A program made the position numbers and the translations under genes. A stretch of DNA of 61,570 bases from Pigoraptor chileana (taxonomy: Eukaryota > Opisthokonta > Filasterea). The stretch is taken from positions 1-61,570 of the forward strand of contig CALSCR010003176.1 in assembly GCA_943704495.1 (NCBI GenBank), in the 5' to 3' direction. Under the pieces are notes generated by a model that was given only the letters and a program-made list of their open reading frames with translations, had not been told where the DNA came from and did no database searches. Within the stretch, counting starts at the first letter, position 1, and each line of letters opens with the position of its first letter. This document shows, in pieces, positions 41,901-51,578 of this stretch.

Positions 41901-42228
41901 ACGCGTAAGAGTTGCGTGATAGCACTGCCACCACAGAGCCCTTATGTATGCCGAGACCACGCAGTGTCATGCACATCCTGGCAGTGCTGCGAGCAAACTG
42001 TGCGACCGAAATTGTCAGGTCTGTGCACTTGCCGGCAGAGTCCGAGCCCTCTCTCCCGATGTCATCACCGCCCACAGATGATCTGCCAGCGCCATCTTTC
42101 AGGCGGCAGATGCGTATGAAGTCCCGCTCACCGTGTGAAGCTACCTGCAAGTCTAAAAGACCGCCAAGAGTGTTCGCTTTGATCGCGAACCCATTGACTG
42201 TGTAGCCGGGTATCGCAGCCTGAGCCAT
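23994..42228 (-). CDS. Hybrid polyketide synthase / non-ribosomal peptide synthetase (about 5,414 residues)
   Basis: Fourteen exons keep one frame from the ATG at 42228 (MAQAAIPGYTVNGF) to the TAA at 23994: 42228-40965, 40866-40554, 40456-40355, 40171-38568, 38439-36248, 36065-35947, 35829-31472, 31335-30931, 30773-29399, 29179-29041, 28795-28355, 28174-26399, 26285-25791 and 25655-23994. The total is 16,245 coding bases, divisible by three. Domain order is AL-ACP-KS-AT-DH-KR-ACP-KS-AT(inactive)-ACP-Cy-A-PCP-C. There is no signal peptide or membrane segment, so it should be cytosolic. Each carrier domain needs a phosphopantetheinyl transferase from elsewhere. No thioesterase or reductase domain is present. 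The only weak junction is the donor at 36247, in the middle of the DH domain. Introns within conserved domains argue for long residence in a eukaryotic genome. The chemical product is unknown; the predicted logic is in the domain entries. Confidence 0.88.
23997..25421 (-). other. Megasynthase terminal condensation (C) domain
   Basis: The last about 470 residues are a complete condensation domain beginning YALTPGQRAYW, with the active-site motif HHIICDG (about residues 5078-5084) and the downstream VGYLTNVVCVRSPL and PRPVVQASFGFIDM strands. The protein ends at its close with no following carrier, thioesterase or reductase domain. A terminal C domain can release the chain onto a free amine or alcohol or by cyclization; which applies here is not visible. 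Confidence 0.82.
25541..30073 (-). other. Megasynthase module 3: heterocyclization (Cy), cysteine-type A domain, PCP
   Basis: The Cy domain starts FPLTPIQRAYWVGSS with the LGGVSCHIYMEFE strand typical of cyclization domains, and continues with GVTKAMTLFAVYCDLLARWS, SVFNRP, VGDFTT and SWDYAIDLFPAG. Its DxxxxD motif reads SMIAVD, so the first Asp is Ser. The A domain has IFTSGSTGEPKG, LTFDLSVYDIFG, GGATEA, YRTGDV and NGKVD. Its pocket residues read D-L-Y-N-M-S-M-V-W-K, close to the cysteine code D-L-Y-N-L-S-L-I-W-K. The PCP has LFEVGGDS followed by VTAVRIASRL. The predicted role is to add Cys and close a thiazoline ring. Confidence 0.83.
28175..28354 (-). other. Megasynthase intron 11: 180 bases, stop-free and in frame
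   Basis: The intron between exons 11 and 12 is a multiple of three and has no stop in the coding frame. It is treated as an intron because removing it joins TPQ directly to VLLDCQV, as in the Cy family, and because its donor (GTAACG) and acceptor (GCGGCAG) are plausible. Retention would add 60 residues inside the Cy domain. Confidence 0.75.
30181..33200 (-). other. Megasynthase module 2: KS2, inactive AT2, ACP3
   Basis: KS2 (about residues 2742-3165) is complete: Cys in TVDTACSSSLVAVH, His in EAHGTGTQLGD and His in KTNIGHAEAAAG. The following AT-like region is recognisable by its flanks (GAITMERA and the final PTYAFQGTPHW), but the position of GHSxGE reads IGVYGA, so the nucleophile serine is gone, and the GQGxQ strand is also unrecognisable. 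ACP3 is intact (MELGVDSLVAVD). There is no KR in this module, so the new beta-carbon would stay a ketone. Malonyl for ACP3 would have to come from AT1 or from another acyltransferase. Confidence 0.8.
33356..39414 (-). other. Megasynthase module 1: KS-AT-DH-KR-ACP2
   Basis: KS1 (about residues 813-1240) has the full triad: Cys in TVDTACSSS, His in EAHGTGTQVGD and His in SHIGHAE. AT1 has GQGTQ, the nucleophile in GHSFGEYAAA (about S1458) and LAFHS, the form usual for malonyl selection. The DH has HVVLGRAVVP (HxxxGxxxxP) and DSVFQ (DxxxQ), so both catalytic residues are present. The KR has TGGFGAVG and a Ser-Tyr-Asn set in FFSSVAS and QSVYAAANGALDG. No enoylreductase lies between DH and KR. ACP2 has AYGMDSLGALE. 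Expected action is one malonyl extension, ketoreduction and dehydration, leaving an alpha,beta-unsaturated thioester. Confidence 0.85.
39528..42228 (-). other. Megasynthase loading unit: acyl-AMP ligase (AL) and ACP1
   Basis: Residues 1 to about 680 form an adenylate-forming ligase that would activate a free carboxylic acid with ATP and pass it to ACP1. Visible motifs are the P-loop-like LHTSGTRSAPKLVPLTHEN, the helix GWMPFFHVIGLAFE, GLGMTDTAG, the hinge YIGRRDDTFCHTSGEKTNP and the catalytic-lysine motif PVTAKGSIAR. ACP1 follows with its serine in FSDMGLSSVRMVQ (about residue 735), where the usual Asp before Ser is Ser. The GEKTNP and AKGS forms recall the adenylation domains of eukaryotic NRPS-like proteins; fatty acid versus aromatic acid cannot be told by eye. 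Confidence 0.82.
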
Positions 42229-42939
42229 TATGGCCACATGCTACGATCCGTAAAACCAAGATGACAAAGATGCCTTCCTGTGAACATGTACCGACTTTGA
42301 CGCAGATAATCACGAATCCACTCCCTTTCTCTGATGATGTCTGTAGATAGAAGTGGGAAGAGTTAAGCCCTTGCTGGTAGTTTGGCAGTATCTTCATCTT
42401 GCACCGATTAATTGCACTACTGTTCGGCGACATTACGTGATACATGTCACGTGCTGACTGCCTGATCAGGAAGAGTTACTATTACTGTTAGTATCAGCCG
42501 GCATACGGAGTGTCTAAAAGCCGGAGCAGTACGGATAGAAGCAGCTACTTTCCAATATCAGCGCACAGCCGCTTCGCAGAACACACCGAATGTGCACCTT
42601 GCTTCTCTGTTTGGGAGGCGTGTCAGTAGTGCCGGCAGTGGTTAAGGCCGGTACTTTGATGACCACACCCTACTAAACCCTGGCAATGCCTCTGCAGGAA
42701 CTGAGCTTGTCAGTGCTTACAGTAACCCGACGCAGCCACTAATACTGTCAAAGAGCACCCTTCGCCTTTGGATATATACAGATCTGTTATTGTGCGAATA
42801 TCTACTTTCTACTTTCGATACACAATTCTGGCTGCCGAAGAGGCCGGTTGAGACTTGATATATGAATATTTACATTACGGAATAACATACACAATTTCGT
42901 GCGTGGACAGTGCTAATGGGTTGCCCACTAGCGAAGCCC
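42229..42939. promoter_or_regulatory. Megasynthase upstream region
   Basis: About 0.7 kb between the megasynthase start and the stop of the ASH-domain gene, both on the minus strand. It should hold the megasynthase promoter. A CACGTG palindrome lies near 42447, about 220 bases upstream of the ATG. No TATA box at a convincing position and no coding sequence were seen. Confidence 0.5.
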
Positions 42940-45900
42940 CTATTGATCGGCCAGCCAGTCCGTTGCGCGCAGTGGGAGGACCTAGGGGGCGAAGTAAGAG
43001 CAATGAAAGGATGAAAAGAGCGAGGGATTTATGTCAACAACGGGTATGTACCAGAGACGCAGTCTTGGTAAAAGCTATTTCGCGGTTGGCAGAGAAAAAG
43101 ATTGGATAAAGCGTCTGGGACCCTCACACGAGCAGACATACCTTCTTGGCGATGAAGTGAGGCTTCTTTCCCTCGAGTTCCGCCACTGGAATCGGCGGCG
43201 GACGCACAAGAACATCGTGAAGATCCTTGTACTCAAGGGGCGGCTGCGAGTACACGCGAATGAAGACAACATGCGATAAAGAACTTCAGTCCAATTGCGA
43301 CGCCAAAACAACCGCGATGTAATTCGATACTTACGTATCAGCACATGAAACAACCAGAATTCAAGTCAGTTTAACAAACAACGTGGAGGGAGAGACAGCA
43401 CATTTGCACATGAACGAGCCCAACACAGCAGCCATCGAAATGAATTCATGCACCGACCTCGATGGCGGGAACGGCGCGTCCCCGCAGCAGTTCGGGAGCC
43501 GCATCCACACGGACCACTTGCTGCAGAATGAGCCAGATACCATCGCCATCCGGGGCAAACTCGTCCAATTCGATGGATTTTGTGACCACCGAGGGGTCGT
43601 TCTGTAAAAGCAACACAGTCGCCGTCAGAACCGATGCGCATCCCATTCCAACAGCACCAGTACATGACAATGGCATGCATACATACTGTGAAACGTGTAA
43701 AGTAACGCCGAACGATGAATCGAATACAGCAATGTGCCAAAATGTGCACACGCACCCTGTTGTATGCTTTAATTGCCTCGAGGGAGGGCACTTGTGGTGG
43801 TGGCGGCTTCTTGATCGACTTTCGCCGCTTCACAGCGTCGCCGTCTATCGCGGCCTTCCCTCCGACGCTTGCACGACGCTGGCTCACTGACGACCGGCGC
43901 CGTTCGCTCGTCGGGAGTGGCGCCGCGTCGTCTCCGCCCTCGTCATCTTCCAGCGGCGTCTGCCGGAGTGAACCGACGGCGTCAGGGTCCTCCTCGGCGC
44001 CGTCGTCCACGTCCGGGGTGAGCGATTTCGCGCGGCTCTTTCTGCGCGCGTTGGTAATGCCCTCGCCCAGCAGCCCATCGTCCGCGGTGTTGTCTGCGTC
44101 GTCCATGCTACTGCCATCCTCATCGTCCTCGTATATGCTTTCATACTCGCTTTCGGAGCTTTCGGCCTTCTCTGGAACAATGGACTCGCCCAAAAGAGAG
44201 CGAATGTGCTGCAGCGCCGCCCGATTGCTCAACAACAGGCGCGAGGGCTGATCGAGGTCTACCGGCGCCGTCACCACAATCCGCGATGGCAGGTGCACGG
44301 ACGCATGCTCGGGCGTCTCAATGTGAAATATCACGGGCTGCTCGAAGCGTCCGAATCCACGCGGCTGTGGAGTGGATGTGGTGTGCCGAGATTTGGATTT
44401 TGTAATCAGGGTTGGTTAGATCAGTAGTTTGGGCCGAGTGGTTCGCAGAGAGCGGGTTTGACAAAGCCCTTCGCAGAGCGCTGGATTGACAAGCCCAAGA
44501 GAATTATATTCATTGCGAGCCTCACCTGCACGACGACTTCAAATGTGCGCCGCTCGCCCGGACCCACGGTCGTGGTGGTTGGGAATATCCTCCACGACAT
44601 CTCCTATACATGCCAAACCAGATTCATACCAGAATTGAAATGCCGTCAGCGAGGAAAGGACACCCATTTCAGTGACATCAGTGCGCAAGTCGGGACAGTG
44701 GCGCCACATACGCTCTTTCCAGCTGCGAGCATTCATACGACACCCACCCCATCCACCTGCCCGTCGTCTGCAGCCTTGGCAAACCTTCCATCAAGTACTG
44801 TCACCCCCATCGGGTGGCTACCTGCATTCTCGGCAATAAAAAACCCCGCGCCAATGTAATTACGCGGACACTCCCCGAGATCAAGTACACCCGGATCAAG
44901 CGAAACCGGGAGCGCTGCGCCCATGCCAGAGACAATGCAGGCTGCGAGTGGTCGGTTCATCTCATCGACCGTGGCGTCGACTGACGACGGCGAGCGACGC
45001 ATCATGAAACGAAGCTCGCCGGTGTGTGCCACGGCGTCATCGACAGCGGTGAACTCAATCTGAACAATTTTCTCCTCCGACGGCGCGATTTCCTCGACGG
45101 GAAGCGCAAGGGAAAAGCCCGACGGGGGACGGGATGCGAGTGCCACAGCCACAGGCCGACTGCCAGTGTTGCGAAGGACGAGCGGGCGCGTGAGAGGCCG
45201 CCCAATGGCAATACTGCCGAAGTCGAGGCGGAGGGGGCTCACCTGCGGTAGACCGTGTCAGTGAACGACAATGCAGTCGGTCAGTGCCACTCTCTGTCCA
45301 TCAATCTGCAAAACACGCACATATACGCACAAGAACACACAACACGCACATACGTACACACAAGAGCACATAAAGGCGAATCGCAAAGCTCTTGAGCTCA
45401 TACCTGAAGGGATGGTAAAAGCGCCATTGCCCGCAGGTTGATGCTGAATGAATTCGACTTTGTGTAGAGGGTCATGACGCACGTGCATACGCACTCTGCA
45501 TCCTGCCCCGGCTGGAAAAACAGCCGCACAGTTGCTGATTCTCCCTTGGGAATTATTCCCGAGCGGTCTTCCTTCACTACTGAAAACCATCGCAGTGACT
45601 CCTCCGGAAACGCCGTCTCGAGCACAATGCTATAGTGGACGTCGTCAAGCGTGCCGTTCGGCAGGAGCAGCTCACGTGCAACTGGCGCCGCCGTAAACGC
45701 TTCGCCAAAGTCAATATCCTCTGTCTCGATGGCAAACGTGGATCGCTCGGCAACGCCACGCACGCGAATAATAAGGTCTTCCACGGCGCCGTCGAATTCA
45801 CGGAGCACAATCGGCCCGGGGGCGTCGCTCATGTGCGAGTCGGTGCTGATCTTGAAGCCCGCCGACGCCTCCACGGTCTCGCCGGGGTCAATGCTGCCGC

Positions 45901-48900
45901 TACCGCCGTCGATCCACAGCTCGGGGGCATCCGTTGTGAGGCGATATCGAATGGGGATGGATGACGGATTTCTGAGCGTAAATGTGCGCTTGTGGGAGAC
46001 CCCAATAACAAATTCACCAAAGTCGAGCGAGTCGGGCTCCACCACAAGACGCTTCACCTGAACAGCCACGCGCACGGGAATGCTGATGATCTTAGGACCA
46101 AAGTCAACAAAGAGAATACGTTCCGAGGGCTCGCCAGCAATAATGCGCCCCGCCGCGAAGCCGCCAGCATTTGCGGGGGCGATGCGTGTCAGCAATTCGA
46201 CGCCAGCCAGCAGCGTAAAGCGGACGGTGGTGCGTGCGCGTGCGTCGCCGGTGACCTCTGCATCGTTTGGCGCAATTTGGTACTCGGATTGCTCGAGACG
46301 CAAGCCGCTGTCTTCAAAGCTGAATGGCTCGTTTCCGACAGAGAGCCTGAGATGAACGGGATCGTAGCAGTCGTTGATGACGTCAAACGCCATGGACACG
46401 GACTCGCCCACAAACACAGTGCCGAGATCAATGCTGCGTGGCACGGAAGCCTCGTCGATCTTCAGCACAACGCCCTCGCCAACAACAGGTATTTCTACTC
46501 CGCCGGCACTCGATTCAATGACAATGAGCGCCTCGTGCTTGTCGTTTGATTCCGGATTGAACCTAATGGTAACAACGCGCTCCTCGCCGGGCAAAAGCTT
46601 GCCAGACAACGCACCCGAGGGATCACTCGCCTGTGTGCGCGCGTGCGTGCGTGTATGTGTGTACGTGTGTGTATGTGTGTATGTGTGTATGTGTGTATGT
46701 GTGCATGTGCGTATTTGTGTATGTGTGCATGTGCATATTTGTGTATGTGTGTATATGTGTATGTGTTAATGTGTGTATGTGCGCATGTGTGTATGTGTGT
46801 ATGTGTGTATGTGCGTATGTGTGTATGTGCGTATGTGCGTATGTGTGCATGTGTGTCGAGAGTGTGTGTCGCATGCGCCCAGGACACAAAGAGAAAGTTA
46901 ATCAGATGAAAATCGTAAATGCATTGAAAATCGACCGACTGTCCCGCGTCGCCTTGATGAATGCATAAAACAGACATTAGAAAACCACAGGGATCAGCAG
47001 ACATGGAAAAAACTGCACGCACCTCGATGAGGAATGTATTTCCGCGGGAAAAGTTGGTTGGGGTGAGCAGCGTCCGCAAGCTAAAGTCTGTGTCGCACGT
47101 GCCCGTGTTGTAGATCGAGAAGCGGCGCACAAATCCCTCGCCCCCCCTTTCGACGGCGCCGCCCGTGAAGTTGAGATTCGCCACGCTCAGACGCAGTTCC
47201 GGATGGCCCACGCTTGCAGACACGCGGTATGTCAGACGCTCACCGCCGCTCATCGACGTGAACACCAGCTGCGCGGCATAGTGAAAAGACTCATTATCGA
47301 TTGCGGCGCGAAACACCACTGTGATTGTGATGACCTCCTTTGGCGGAATGGTTCCGTTTTCTGGGGACATTATCCAAACCGCGTCAACGTCTGGGTACAG
47401 GACGGTTGTGTCAATCTCGTTCCCCTCTGCGTCCGTGGTCTTTGTGACGAGCTCCGTCTTGAATAGCGTCGGATGCTCACCGTGATTGCGTATGGTCCGC
47501 GTCAGGCGCACCTCCTGCCCCACGCGCACGCGCCCGAAATCAACGTCGTCGTATGCACTCATCTCGAGGAGCGAAGAGAAGACGGGCACGACAAAGTCCA
47601 GCGTCGGCTCCACAGGCGCCGGAAGCAGCGTCTCAAACCCCTTCACAACAATGACAAGTCGGCCTGCAATATCTCCGACTTCAACGGGAGTGACCTTCAC
47701 ATTGACCGTTGCGCGAGACTTTGCCTCGAGCACCATTTCGGACAGCCCCGTGTCAATGTAGCTGCTAACGGCACGCGCATGCACCGCCGGCCTGATTTCC
47801 GGGCAAAATGTGCACGCAATGTCTCCCGTGTTCTCCACAGTGACACGCCGATACTGCGTGCCCTTCAGCGGCATGGGCTCGAAGGCAAGCGAGGCCTCCA
47901 GAATCCGCATCGAAACAAGCCCGCCCTCGCCACGTAGCGGTATCTTCCGCGAGCCGACGCTCGTGTCCACGCAAATGACAGCGCCCGTCATGCCCCTGTC
48001 AGACGGCGCAAAGGACACATCAAACGTCAGCGAGGACCCCGGGAGGAGTGTAACGGGTGTGCTTGACGACGAGATGGTGACGCAGGGCGCCTGGCACGAT
48101 ATGGTCATGTCGATCGCTTCAAAGCCCGGATTGTCGAGGATCAGCTTGTGTGTCGCCACACTGCCAAGGGCAACTACTCCGAAATCAAGCCCTCCATACT
48201 TAACGTCAGCGGGGTTGTCGAATATTGTCTACAGAGAAACGGAATGGGATGGAATGGAGAAGGATGCCACATTCCAAAGCACGGTGAGTTACGAGGGCCA
48301 CCACGGATGCAGATGCTTCAAGCAGTAGCGCCTCGACAAACGCTCACAATGTGCAGTTCACAATGCGCTGACAACGCCCAAGCGACACACAGGCCCACGG
48401 AACGATAAACACATCAGTACACACAGCACACACAGCACCCAAACATACCTGCAAGTTCCCGAGGCCCGCCACACCGCGCAACACGACCAAGATGGACGGA
48501 CCGGGCGACCACTCGACGACGAGCACCTTCTCGGCGACTGTGTCGTGTTTGCACATGAATACAATGTCGATGACTGCCTCGGCGCTCTGCTGGATGATCC
48601 CCGTGGTCGGCCCCTCCACCCAAAACTGCATCTCCTCATCGGGATCAGACGTCTGACCCTTGAGCTCGGCGCGGCTCAGAATGGACAGCGAGTACTGCGC
48701 GGGGAACGAGCCCGTGTTGCTGAGCGTAAGCGACCGCCGAAACTCCTTGTCCGCAATCACCTGTCCGTAGTACAAGCGCGCGGCATTCGCAACAATGCGC
48801 GGGACGCCAACTGTAGCCGTCAGCCAAATGACCTCGTTAAGTCCCGTCCCCGTCACACGCACGCCCTGCTTGAACGTGCCGCCCACAAATCCCTCAAAGG

Positions 48901-51541
48901 AGATGTCCAAATTGGCAGATTCGCCCGGGGACACGACCATGCTTGTGGGTGACACAATAAACGCACGCTCTCTTGGGGCTTCACCCGTGTTTTCCTCGGG
49001 AATGAGCGTTGCCAGGGAGCCGCCAACACTGCCTCCCGTGCCGCTGTCGTGCTCCACCTGCAGCCCCGACATGAGCGATGCAAGTGTCTGCCGCTTGATC
49101 AGAGACACGGCGGCCTTCGGGGGACGGTGTGGATACTGTGCGTCCTGCGGAAGGGACATTTCGGCGTACGAAATGTCCACAGCGCACGCGAGATTGCCCT
49201 TATTGACGAGACGGAAGGCGTCAGGCACGACCACCGGCGTGCTGCCCAGGACGAGGCCAAGATCGCAAATGAGGTGCGAGTGGAAGTCCGGCTGGTTATT
49301 GAGTCCCGCCCGCGCACCCGCCTCTACAATGACCTTTGCGAGGCCGCCCACGCAGCGCAGTGTGCCTGTGTAGCGCTCTCCAATCTTGGTTAGAATAACA
49401 AAACTGGCGGTGCACTCGGCATTGTAGTCCTCCGGACGCGCAATAAAAGTGACCTGTCCCGAGGAGCCCGGCGCGATGGAACCATTGACGCCGTTGTCTG
49501 TGTACCTGCACTCAAACACATGTTGCCCGCCCGTTAAAATCCCCGAAATGCGCTCCTCGGCAATGCTAACAGCAAACACCACGGGGAGAGTGGGGGAGGT
49601 GTTTGCCAGAGTAATCGTGCGTGATTTTTCCGTTCCGATTCCTACGACACCGTAATCAATGGGAAGCGCCGCAAGGTCAATGTGCAAGTACGGCGCGCCC
49701 ACATCGCTGACTATTGGAAGCACAATGAGGCCGGCGTCCGTTTCAAAGAGAAGACGCGATGACAGGGGCTCGATCATCCGCGGGAAGAAAAGGGCGCGCA
49801 TGCTGCGGGTATCTCCGGGCTCCAGCACGCCCTCGGACGGGGCCACGGTCAGCGCTGACGACTCGGACGCGCACCTCCACGCGCACGATGCACTGCCGCC
49901 ATTCTTAATCGTAATTTCAATCGCCTTTTCAATGTTCAGATACGCAATGTCGAAATCCGCGATTGGCTTGCCGTGGCACGATGCGGCAAAGTGGGGCACG
50001 CCAACCTTCGCCAGGAGGGGAATTGCGTGTGTCTGGACGGGGGCGCGGGGTACGTCCTGCCACCCGAGAAGGGCGCGGCCGTTGAACGCGTTGTCAGAGC
50101 CAGCAGGAAGAATTGTCGGCTTGAAGACTACAGGTATGGCAATCTGGTCACCACTCCCGATGACGCCGGATGTCGACAGGTCCAGGGTGCCCGACTCGAG
50201 TTGCAACCAGAAACAGGTCCCCGCCTGCTCGAGAGACAGCGTGAACTCTGCATCCAGAAGACCCACGTTACGAATCTCAATATTGAGCGTTGCGGATTTC
50301 GCTAAGCGAATCACGCCAAAGTCCATCGACGCAGCAGAGAGCAGCTCGAGGTCAGCGTTGGCACCAATGCCGCGCAGCTCGACGCAGCTGGGCCCGTGGT
50401 TGTCGATGAAGCGAGCTTGCCCGACGTACTGTACCGACGCCTTCCGCGGGAAAAACTGTATCGGAAGGACCACCGACTTGCCTGTTTCGAGGCTCCATCG
50501 GTCGCCGATGATAGAGAAGCTAGCGCTGATCGACTCGAGGCGGAGCAGCTGCGCTTCGGCGGTGTTGTTCACAACAACGAGGCTCAGCACGTTGCGCGGC
50601 TTCTCCTGCGCGCGCGTGACGCCGTAGCCACCGCCGTGCTCATCGTCGGCGGAAGCGGAAGAGCCGCTGGCGCCTCCTTCGCGACGCTCGAGGCCGCGAG
50701 TGACCGGCACGATACCGTAGTCATGAAGCGTTGGATGAAACTCCAGTTTTTTGTAGCCACTGGCGAGGACGCGCAGGGGCAGCTTCCACAAACGCGCGAT
50801 ATCGACGCGATACGCTTCCGGCTGTTTCGGGCGGTATATGAGCGTCAAGTCGGCAAGAAGGTCCTGGCGGGCGGGGATGCGCACGCCCAGTTTGACGTGC
50901 AGCGCCATCTTCGGTGGCACGCAGGGACGGCCACCCTCGAGGCCAAACGCCCCCACGCCGTCAAACGTTGCCGGGTCCGCCACAACATCCAACACCTCCA
51001 GAAGCGAGTCGTCGACGTCGAGTTCCGTGAGAATGTGCGAGGCATCAGTTGATTTGCCAAACTTTGAAGACGGCGCGCCGAGAGCACCCACGATATCAGA
51101 GTCCTCAAAGTCCTTGACGTAGAAAAGCATAAAGCGCTCCGGCTGCGACGAGACGCACCCGAGTACCGACACTTCCACACTGCCCTCGTTCACAAAGTAG
51201 ATGTCGCGCCACCGCTCCGACTCCCACTCTTGCGCGCCAAAGTCAACGGCCTCCCCCAGGTGGGACACCATCCGGATTTCTTCGCCAACACCGGTAGTGC
51301 TCACGGATTGCACGTCGTTGTTGATCAGAAACTGCGCATTAAGTAGGCAGTTTAAGAACCGCAATGACGATGAGGAGCTGGAATGGTCAGATGCTTCACA
51401 ACTGCTATTGTGCGTGCGTGGATGCTTGAAAAGAATGACTGACCGCATAAGCATAGCAAATAGCCAACTAATCGAGCACACACAAAAACAGAGCGGTAAC
51501 TCCCTGCCACGTCCACTGCGCAATTTTGCATGCACTTTGCG

Positions 51542-51578
<37 letters not shown>

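Noticed and set aside
23994-42228. Several separate PKS and NRPS genes instead of one
   Set aside because: All fourteen exons join in phase with plausible splice sites inside conserved domains (KS, DH, AT, Cy, A, PCP), and no internal stop followed by a new start is needed.
23994-42228. Recent horizontal transfer of the megasynthase from bacteria, or contamination
   Set aside because: Thirteen introns with the same splice signals as neighbouring genes, similar base composition and placement between ordinary eukaryotic genes argue against a recent transfer. An old transfer remains possible but cannot be seen here.
46623-46889. Long Cys/Val/Met or His/Thr open frames over the GTATGT tract
   Set aside because: These are products of a microsatellite being open in every frame; the tract is inside an intron of the ASH-domain gene.
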